Assembly: GCF_002873335.1 (NCBI RefSeq)
Contig: NZ_MCUW01000089.1
Coordinates: forward strand, 62,001 to 126,000
Source: Vibrio sp. 10N.286.49.B1
GTDB lineage: Bacteria; Pseudomonadota; Gammaproteobacteria; Enterobacterales; Vibrionaceae
Reading direction: 5' to 3'
DNA: 64,000 nt
Notes under the pieces: generated by a model
Told to the model about the DNA's origin: nothing
Databases searched by the model: none
What the model saw: the letters and a program-made list of their open reading frames with translations, nothing else
Shown: in pieces, positions 57,661-64,000 of the stretch
Position numbering within the stretch: position 1 is the stretch's first letter
Layout: each line of letters starts with the position of its first letter
Program-made: the position numbers and the translations under genes

Positions 57661-58764
57661 TCAATCAGTTTGAGATAGGCGAATATCCCAACTAAAGCTT
57701 GATGTACCAACTTGGTTCATTGAAAGTTTACTTGAGGTATGGACTGGAAGATCTTTGGTCATAAAGTTCCTTACGCAGTTTTCGCCTAATCGTTGTCCAC
57801 CCGCCACTTGAAAATGTGCCTCTTCATTTTGCCATCGACAATCTAAGCCTGCAGGTAAGATTGACAAGGTTCTTTCAGACAAACTAATCACACCAAACAG
57901 CGCATCCACCGGAAAAGCCCCTGCTGAGCATTCCAGTCCTTTTTCAATGTTAGTCGCTAAGTCTTTTAGATCGACACTATTGTGCTGAACACGCCTGATG
58001 TAGTCATCAAACAATGCTCTAACAAGCAAAGTACTGGCGATTCCACCTTCCTCGCTCGAAGAGGCATCCACCAAGTAAAACGCCAACTGACCACTCATTA
58101 GCCAAGAAAAATCAAACACCAATGGCAATGTGTTAGCTGACTGCAACATTCTATAGCTACTACGCCATGCCCCCAAAGAACAATCTTTTTCTGGTAACAA
58201 AGCCGTCAGTAATTCACGGGCTGCGTTAGGGTTTTCTTGCAAAAACTGTAGATGCCAATGTAACTCTTGCTCATCTTGCGAGCTTGGCTTCTCTCCTTCT
58301 TCTAAGCGAAACCAGCGACTCAAAAAATCGCCTTGCTCATCAACAGTGGAGTTATCTTGCAACACGTTATCAATGGCATCATTGAGGTGATGATAGTCGA
58401 CGATAGGTTTAGTCAAAAAATCCTTAACACCAAAGCGCAATGCTTTCGCTACGTCGGCCATGTCTCCCGTGGCAGAGATGACGATTACTGGAAGAGACGG
58501 ATACTCCATACGCACTTCTTCTGCAAACTCCATCCCCGTAAGTAATGGCATAGACAGGTCACATAACACTAAATCAGGGCGTGACGAATTGAGAAGTTTT
58601 AATGCTTCTAAGCCATCTTGCGCCTCACTGACTCCATGTCCAATGGCTTCCAAATAATTTCGAGTAACACGACGAAAGACAGGATCATCATCAACCACCA
58701 TGATATGCGCATGGCTCTGCTGGTGGGTGCAGACTTCTGCCACTTGACTGTTCGTTTTAGACAT
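57661..58764 (-). CDS. RssB-like response regulator (367 aa)
   Basis: An N-terminal receiver domain (about 20-140: IMVVDDDPVFRR, phospho-acceptor Asp69 in LVLCDLSMP, VISATGD, DFLTKP) is joined to a C-terminal PP2C-like domain (about 190-360, DFSWLMSGQLAFYLVDASSSEEGGIASTLLV), the layout of RssB and of stage-II-phosphatase-type regulators. PP2C metal ligands look incomplete, so the domain may be non-catalytic as in RssB. The ATG at 58764 follows GAGG. It is divergent from aphB. Confidence 0.8.
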   Translation of the reverse strand: MSKTNSQVAEVCTHQQSHAHIMVVDDDPVFRRVTRNYLEAIGHGVSEAQDGLEALKLLNSSRPDLVLCDLSMPLLTGMEFAEEVRMEYPSLPVIVISATGDMADVAKALRFGVKDFLTKPIVDYHHLNDAIDNVLQDNSTVDEQGDFLSRWFRLEEGEKPSSQDEQELHWHLQFLQENPNAARELLTALLPEKDCSLGAWRSSYRMLQSANTLPLVFDFSWLMSGQLAFYLVDASSSEEGGIASTLLVRALFDDYIRRVQHNSVDLKDLATNIEKGLECSAGAFPVDALFGVISLSERTLSILPAGLDCRWQNEEAHFQVAGGQRLGENCVRNFMTKDLPVHTSSKLSMNQVGTSSFSWDIRLSQTD

Positions 58765-59119
58765 AAAATTACGCCTCACAAATTTTCATTGAGCGTTAGT
58801 TATAGTTTTTATTAGTTTGCATCAAACTTCATATCGCAAAGAAACGCTATAATAATGCATTTAGGTGATTACCGCCCTCCAAGCCCTTAGGCTTCTGAGT
58901 ATCTTAACTGTAGGCAAAAATAGTCTTTTATACAAATGTACCCCTTTGTCTAAATATCTAATACAATAGCTAGGTGTCTGTGAATTAACCAACTCGTTGA
59001 TATTACGTCATTCTCAGCCGCTCATTGCGCTATTGATAGCCTTTGATGTGCGACTGTCTCTAAGTTAAGCCTGTTAGGCTGAGCAATAATAAAACTAATT
59101 AATACAAATAGTTGACAAT
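58765..59119. other. Divergent promoter region between the response regulator and aphB
   Basis: No gene is seen. Two small perfect stems occur: AAGCC-CTTA-GGCTT (58881-58894) and AGCCT-GTT-AGGCT (59068-59080). Both lack T-runs. They could be leader structures. Confidence 0.4.
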
Positions 59120-59995
59120 ATGAAACTTGATGATTTAAACCTATTCCGACTTGTTGTTGAAAATGGAAGTTATACTGCAACTTCACGAAAAACCATGATC
59201 CCTGTTGCGACTATAACTCGACGTATTCAAGCATTAGAGGAATCTCTCAACCTACGATTACTCAATCGTCACGCTCGCAAACTATCATTAACAGAAGCAG
59301 GTGAGCGCTTTTACAATGAATGCTCGCCGTTGTTACATCGATTGACCTCGACGACAGAAGAAATTGCCGATGAGTGTAAGGGAGCGTCAGGCAAGCTTAA
59401 AATTTCATCGCCGTCGAACTTGACCAAGCGTATGATTATGCCGATGTTTAACGATTTTATGCAGCAGTATCCAGACATCAGCTTAGAACTAACAACAAGC
59501 AATCATGCCGACCAACTTGACCCTACCGAATGGGATGTCATCTTTCGCGTCGGTCCACAACGCGATTCAAGCCTCATTGCGCGCAAACTTAGCACTGTGA
59601 AAGATATCTTGATTGCCACACCTGGTTATTTGACAAAAAACGGTGAACCGGCCCACGCAGAAGAGTTGAGCGCTCATCGACTTTTAAAGGGTGCGCCGCT
59701 CATTAAGTGGCAGTTAATAAACAGCAGTGGCGAGTCAGTGATCAATAACGCGAAGGGCCGCTTTGAAGCAAACAGCCTTAATGTAGTCAGAAGAGCTTGT
59801 TCCGCTGGCCTAGGCATTACGTTAATGCCAGACGTGATGATTCAAGAGTATATTGATAACGGCGAATTGGTGCGTGTCTTACCAGATTGGAGCGCCAACC
59901 CACGTGACATCTATATGCTTTATAACCACAAAGATCATCTACCTGAAAAAGTGCGATTGTTCATCGACTTTGTCATCGATTACTCAATTCATTAA
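59120..59995 (+). CDS. aphB: LysR-family regulator AphB (291 aa)
   Basis: The whole sequence follows V. cholerae AphB as I recall it (MKLDDLNLFRLVVENGSYT, MIPVATITRRIQALE, LNRHARKL, PTEWDVIFRVGPQRDSSLIARK, NPRDIYMLYNHKDH). AphB with AphA activates tcpPH in V. cholerae and responds to low pH and anaerobiosis; in other vibrios it controls acid-stress and toxin genes. The residue at 100 is Asn (SSPSN), as in the wild-type protein. Cys227 in the effector domain may be the redox-sensing thiol; numbering needs alignment. Confidence 0.92.
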   Translation: MKLDDLNLFRLVVENGSYTATSRKTMIPVATITRRIQALEESLNLRLLNRHARKLSLTEAGERFYNECSPLLHRLTSTTEEIADECKGASGKLKISSPSNLTKRMIMPMFNDFMQQYPDISLELTTSNHADQLDPTEWDVIFRVGPQRDSSLIARKLSTVKDILIATPGYLTKNGEPAHAEELSAHRLLKGAPLIKWQLINSSGESVINNAKGRFEANSLNVVRRACSAGLGITLMPDVMIQEYIDNGELVRVLPDWSANPRDIYMLYNHKDHLPEKVRLFIDFVIDYSIH

Positions 59996-60029
59996 ATAAA
60001 AAAACCAGAGTTTAACTCTGGTTTTTTTT
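59996..60029. terminator. Bidirectional terminator between aphB and purF
   Basis: The stem CCAGAG/CTCTGG with a TTTAA loop is flanked by A7 and T8, between convergent genes. Confidence 0.9.
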
Positions 60030-60051
60030 GATTTGTCATATTGAAGTTGCG

Positions 60052-61566
60052 TTACGCGCCTTCGTTATGTAGCTCCAAGTTCGCTAAGTCTTGTTGAATC
60101 TCTCTTTGCACCTTAGAGTCATCATTACGCAGTGAATCTAAGAATTCTAGGTACTCTTGGTCAATATCACCCGTGACGTATTCGCCGTTAAATACTGAGG
60201 TATCGAATCGCTTAATATCTGGGTTACCTAGGCCAACCGCTTCTATCAAATCAGGTAACGTTTGGAAGATAAGCGCGTCAGCACCAATTGCTTGGCAAAT
60301 TGCGTCATTGTCACGACCGTGTGCAATCAACTCATTGGCACTCGGCATGTCAATACCATAAACATTAGGGAAACGAACTTCAGGCGCCGCTGACACCATA
60401 AATACTTTATTCGCACCTGAGTCGCGGGCCATTTCGATAATCTGCTCAGATGTCGTCCCACGAACAATTGAATCATCAACAAGCAACACGTTTTTACCTT
60501 TGAACTCAGAGCGAATGGCATTGAGTTTACGACGCACTGACTTCTTGCGCTGCTGCTGACCAGGCATGATAAAGGTACGGCCAACATAACGGTTTTTAAC
60601 AAACCCTTGGCGATACGGCTTATCAATCGCCTGTGCGATTTGCAGTGCAATATCACACGACGTTTCTGGGATTGGAATGACAACATCGATATCAAGGTCG
60701 GCATATTCTTGTTTAATGCGCTCACCCAGCTTTTTACCCATTTCTACACGAGCGCTGTAAACCGATACTTTATCGATGAATGAGTCAGGACGTGCAAAGT
60801 AGACAAATTCGAAAATACAAGGATTAAGCGCAGGGCTGTCCGCACATTGACGAGTATGCAACTCACCATCAAATGTGGCATATATCGCCTCACCCGGCGC
60901 AACATCACGAATAAAATCAAAACCGACTGCATCAAGTGCAACGGATTCTGAAGCCACCATATACTCGGTTTTACCATCAATCTCACGCTTGCCTAGGCAT
61001 AGCGGGCGGATGCCATGTGGGTCACGAAATGCAACCATACCGTGGCCGATGATCATTGCCGCTACCGCATACGCGCCTTTAATTGCACGATGGACGTTTG
61101 TCACTGCACGGAATACATCGTCAGAGGTGACATTCCCTTTAACGGTGTCGATCTCATGTGCCAACACGTTTAATAGAACTTCTGAGTCAGAGGTAGTATT
61201 GACATGGCGGCGGTCTTTCTCAAACAACTTTTCGCGTACCTCATGGGCATTCGTCAAGTTACCATTGTGCGCCAGAGTGATACCAAAAGGAGAGTTTACG
61301 TAGAAAGGCTGAGCCTCCGATGCACTTGAACTACCTGCTGTTGGGTAGCGTACGTGACCGATTCCCACACAACCTTGCAGGCGTTGCATGTGTTTCGCTT
61401 CAAAAACATCTTTTACGAGACCATTCGCCTTACGCAGACGAAAACGATTGCTTTCTATGGTAACAATACCAGCGGCATCTTGGCCACGATGCTGTAAAAC
61501 GGTCAAAGCGTCATAGATAGACTGATTCACAGGCGTAGAGCCAACGATTCCAACAATACCACACAT
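60052..61566 (-). CDS. purF: Amidophosphoribosyltransferase (504 aa)
   Basis: PurF starts purine synthesis by transferring the glutamine amide to PRPP. Removal of Met exposes the catalytic Cys (MCGIVGIVG). The glutaminase domain has HRGQDAAGI and GHVRYPTAG, and the C-terminal part has the PRPP loop [14 protein letters not shown]. The length matches E. coli (505). It is last in folC-dedD-cvpA-purF. Confidence 0.96.
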   Translation of the reverse strand: MCGIVGIVGSTPVNQSIYDALTVLQHRGQDAAGIVTIESNRFRLRKANGLVKDVFEAKHMQRLQGCVGIGHVRYPTAGSSSASEAQPFYVNSPFGITLAHNGNLTNAHEVREKLFEKDRRHVNTTSDSEVLLNVLAHEIDTVKGNVTSDDVFRAVTNVHRAIKGAYAVAAMIIGHGMVAFRDPHGIRPLCLGKREIDGKTEYMVASESVALDAVGFDFIRDVAPGEAIYATFDGELHTRQCADSPALNPCIFEFVYFARPDSFIDKVSVYSARVEMGKKLGERIKQEYADLDIDVVIPIPETSCDIALQIAQAIDKPYRQGFVKNRYVGRTFIMPGQQQRKKSVRRKLNAIRSEFKGKNVLLVDDSIVRGTTSEQIIEMARDSGANKVFMVSAAPEVRFPNVYGIDMPSANELIAHGRDNDAICQAIGADALIFQTLPDLIEAVGLGNPDIKRFDTSVFNGEYVTGDIDQEYLEFLDSLRNDDSKVQREIQQDLANLELHNEGA

Positions 61567-61602
61567 GTCCTAATCCTCGATTTGCGACATTAGCTGGCGC
61601 AA

Positions 61603-62091
61603 TTATGCGCCAGACAGGAAACTAGAAGTTGCTTCGATGTGTTCAAAAAACGGTTGGATGACCAGTTCAAAGTGCGGTACAAGTTGTGAACTTTCCCACC
61701 ACTCGCTGTTGTTCAATGCGGTAAAGGTATCCACAAAAAACAGCACTGCTGATACGATTAGCACGCCTCGCAACGCACCAAATACCACACCCAATACTCG
61801 GTCTGTACCCGACAAACCCGTTTTCTGAACCAACTGCCCTAGTACATAATTAATTAACGCCCCAACAACCAGTGTTGCGACAAACAGAGCAGCAATTGCG
61901 GCACCGCTCCGAATCATATCGTCTTCAATGTTGGTAAAGTACACCGCAAGTTTAGCGTGATACTGACTGGCGATAAAAAATGCGCCAAACCAAATAACTA
62001 ACGACATGGCTTCTTTAGCGAAACCGCGAACTAAGCTGATTAGAGCAGAAAGCCCAATCACACCCAAAATGACAAAATCTAACCAATTCAT
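61603..62091 (-). CDS. cvpA: CvpA-family inner-membrane protein (162 aa)
   Basis: This protein, needed in E. coli for colicin V production, has four hydrophobic segments and the family start NWLDFVILGVIGLSALISLVRGFAKEAMSL. The biochemical role is unknown. It lies 36 bases before purF. Confidence 0.92.
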   Translation of the reverse strand: MNWLDFVILGVIGLSALISLVRGFAKEAMSLVIWFGAFFIASQYHAKLAVYFTNIEDDMIRSGAAIAALFVATLVVGALINYVLGQLVQKTGLSGTDRVLGVVFGALRGVLIVSAVLFFVDTFTALNNSEWWESSQLVPHFELVIQPFFEHIEATSSFLSGA

Positions 62092-62152
62092 GAATTCTTC
62101 ATCTCAAGTTGGCGCGCATTTTAACAGAAAAAAACGCGACGCAAACGTTTTC

Positions 62153-62698
62153 TTATGGATTTAGTGGTTTAAATTTAAGCAATTGACCTTTCGAACCAGT
62201 AATTTTCTCCAATTCAACCAATTGCGTCTCCAATTTACTTTTAGAAACATCGGGACCGATGATCACTCGAGTAAAATTCGATTCTTGTTTTACATGCGCT
62301 TGGTAGCCACGTTTTTGTAAATCGGCCACAAGACCACGTGCATTTTCCGCATTTTTAAGGGCCATCAACTGAATAATCCATGCGCTATCCGCATAGTCGT
62401 TACGCTCTGGTATGTCTTTGACGACCACATCGACAACCGACTCAGTGTCATTTTTTTCATCAAAAGCTTCATCTACTGTCGCCATTACCGGTGAGTCTGG
62501 CAAGACAGCTGATGCATCCTCAGGCTCAAGAATTTCAAAACTTTCTACGTCTGAGTTTAATTCAGGCTTTAATGGAATGCTGGCGAATTCTTCTTTGTAA
62601 TGCAGTTTTTTACCATCTAACAGATCTGGTAAAATAATGACCCCAACCGCAACCAACACAATGGTTCCAATCAAGCGACTTTGAAATTTACTGGCCAT
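62153..62698 (-). CDS. dedD: DedD-like SPOR-domain cell division protein (181 aa)
   Basis: An N-terminal membrane helix (RLIGTIVLVAVGVIILPDLLDG) and an acidic Pro/Glu linker precede a C-terminal SPOR domain (about 105-178: AWIIQLMALKNAENARGLVADLQKRGYQAHVK), which binds denuded peptidoglycan at the septum. It lies between folC and cvpA, as in E. coli. Confidence 0.92.
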   Translation of the reverse strand: MASKFQSRLIGTIVLVAVGVIILPDLLDGKKLHYKEEFASIPLKPELNSDVESFEILEPEDASAVLPDSPVMATVDEAFDEKNDTESVVDVVVKDIPERNDYADSAWIIQLMALKNAENARGLVADLQKRGYQAHVKQESNFTRVIIGPDVSKSKLETQLVELEKITGSKGQLLKFKPLNP

Positions 62699-62714
62699 CT
62701 CTACTCCTTATGAT

Positions 62715-63998
62715 TTAGCGGTGATGCGCTTGGTCCAAATTTTCGCAATCCTCAAGAATTTCTCCGACCGTATGGAAAGAACCTAATACCAAGACGATAT
62801 CATCTGGATTAGCGTCATTGAACGCACAACGATATGCCGCTTTAGGGTTCTCAAATTGTGATGACACAACCGAGTCATCCAAGCAGTCTCTAAGCTCTTG
62901 TGCACTCGCCGCACGAGGCCCTGACAATGATGCTAAATACCATTTTTTAGCTAATGGCTTAAGTACATGCATTGTTTCTTGAACATCTTTGTCATGTAGC
63001 ATACCAATCACAACTCGGAAAGTCTGAGATGGGTGCTGCTTAGTTAATTGCTCAACGAGGTATTCGGCTGAATGTGGATTATGTGCAACATCTAAAATCG
63101 TAGTCGGATTGCCTGCTAATACCTGCATACGTCCAGGTAACGTGGCAGAGTTAAGACCATTGACAATGTTAACATCCGAAATATTAAGTTCCGCTGCGCC
63201 CAAAGCCATTATAGCGGTATTTGCATTCATCAACGGCAAAGCTGGTATTGGTAGGTCTTCGAGTGAGAACGTACCATGTTGCCAAGACCAGGTGGTGTCA
63301 GATGTCTCTTTATAGTTAAACTGAATTCCAGTTTGATAAAAATTTGCACCAATATCATCAGCATGAGCGGGAACCGTTGCAGGCGGTTTTGGTTGACCAC
63401 AAATAGCAGGCTTACCTGAGCGGAAAATGCCGGCCTTTTCATAACCAATAACATTAATGTCATCACCGAGCCAATCGACATGGTCGACAGCAAGACTGGT
63501 AATCACCGATACGTCATGGTCCACAACATTCGTGGCGTCCAAGCGGCCACCAAGGCCGACTTCTAGGAGGAGCACTTCAACACCTTGGTCCTTGAATTGC
63601 TTTAAGGCGCCTAGTGTCGCGTACTCAAAAAAGCTCAAGCTCACATCACCACGAAGTGTCTCAATATAATCAAAAGCGGCAACATGGGAGGCATCGGGAA
63701 GTTCATTGCCATTGATACGAACACGTTCGTTGTAGCGAATAAGATGAGGAGAACTATAAACGCCAACAGAATAACCAGCGTCTAGTAAAATCGCCTCCAT
63801 CAATGCACAGGTCGAGCCTTTGCCATTGGTTCCAGCGACAGTAATAACAACAGGAGCAGGTTTAGTTAACTTGCCCTTTTCAGCAACAACAGCCACACGT
63901 TCCAGACCAAGGTCAATGGCGCTAGTGTGAATGCTTTGCAAATAATCAAGCCACACCTGTAATGAAGATGTGGCTTGTGGAATGGATTGTGAACTCAT
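62715..63998 (-). CDS. folC: Dihydrofolate/folylpolyglutamate synthase (427 aa)
   Basis: FolC adds glutamate to dihydropteroate and folates. It has the Mur-ligase P-loop VAGTNGKGSTCALME, SSPHLIRYNERVRING, LEVGLGGRLDATN and LDVAHNPHS. The ATG is 2 bases inside the window end, and the length fits E. coli (422), so the gene appears complete. It is first in the folC-dedD-cvpA-purF string. Confidence 0.95.
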   Translation of the reverse strand: MSSQSIPQATSSLQVWLDYLQSIHTSAIDLGLERVAVVAEKGKLTKPAPVVITVAGTNGKGSTCALMEAILLDAGYSVGVYSSPHLIRYNERVRINGNELPDASHVAAFDYIETLRGDVSLSFFEYATLGALKQFKDQGVEVLLLEVGLGGRLDATNVVDHDVSVITSLAVDHVDWLGDDINVIGYEKAGIFRSGKPAICGQPKPPATVPAHADDIGANFYQTGIQFNYKETSDTTWSWQHGTFSLEDLPIPALPLMNANTAIMALGAAELNISDVNIVNGLNSATLPGRMQVLAGNPTTILDVAHNPHSAEYLVEQLTKQHPSQTFRVVIGMLHDKDVQETMHVLKPLAKKWYLASLSGPRAASAQELRDCLDDSVVSSQFENPKAAYRCAFNDANPDDIVLVLGSFHTVGEILEDCENLDQAHHR

Positions 63999-64000
63999 TT

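Overview
The window reads as about 64 kb of chromosome 1 of a Vibrio (Vibrionaceae, Gammaproteobacteria). This rests on gene content and order recalled from Vibrio cholerae and E. coli, not on a search. Blocks include ptsG-tatD-holB-tmk-mltG-pabC-fabF-acpP-fabG-fabD-fabH-plsX-rpmF-yceD with divergent maf, rluC and rne; yeaC-msrB-gapA-yeaD; recR-ybaB-dnaX-apt; purF-cvpA-dedD-folC; and an aphB gene very close to V. cholerae AphB. I see no rRNA, tRNA, CRISPR array, insertion sequence or prophage. The window opens inside a yciK-like gene and closes just past the start codon of folC.

Layout: 1-7.2 kb holds the yciK end, a patatin-like phospholipase and the SOS mutasome operon imuA-imuB-dnaE2 behind a near-perfect LexA box. 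7.3-14.9 kb holds cheV, the glucose regulator mlc, a second patatin gene preceded by an unlisted 30-residue membrane protein, two small outer-membrane proteins, and a sodium:neurotransmitter-symporter-type transporter with its tiny MetS-like partner. 15-30 kb is ptsG and the fatty-acid/phospholipid cluster on the minus strand, punctuated by two strong internal hairpins. 30-40 kb is rne with a structured leader, a SulP transporter, the gapA neighbourhood and rlmA. 40-44.8 kb holds a ChaN-like lipoprotein, an unknown 115-residue protein, a BCCT transporter and two cysteine-cluster proteins.

44.8-52 kb is the main accessory-looking block: outer-membrane protein, LysR regulator, secreted beta-lactamase-fold hydrolase, AraC regulator, and a 673-residue old-yellow-enzyme/Fe-S/FAD oxidoreductase. 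Two of its promoters share an 18-19 bp element (TTTGTAGGGG(G)AAACCAAC) inside a longer similar stretch, which suggests an undescribed small regulon. 52-64 kb returns to housekeeping genes: aqpZ, recR-ybaB-dnaX-apt, ybaN, an RssB-like response regulator, aphB, and folC-dedD-cvpA-purF.

Functional links: Mlc probably represses ptsG through a site seen upstream of ptsG; LexA controls the three-gene mutasome; dnaX carries an E. coli-type programmed frameshift signal for the gamma subunit. Several short tandem repeats sit at gene ends or leaders (hexamer before an OMP gene, heptamers over a stop codon, nonamers at the aqpZ stop, a 19-bp duplication after maf).
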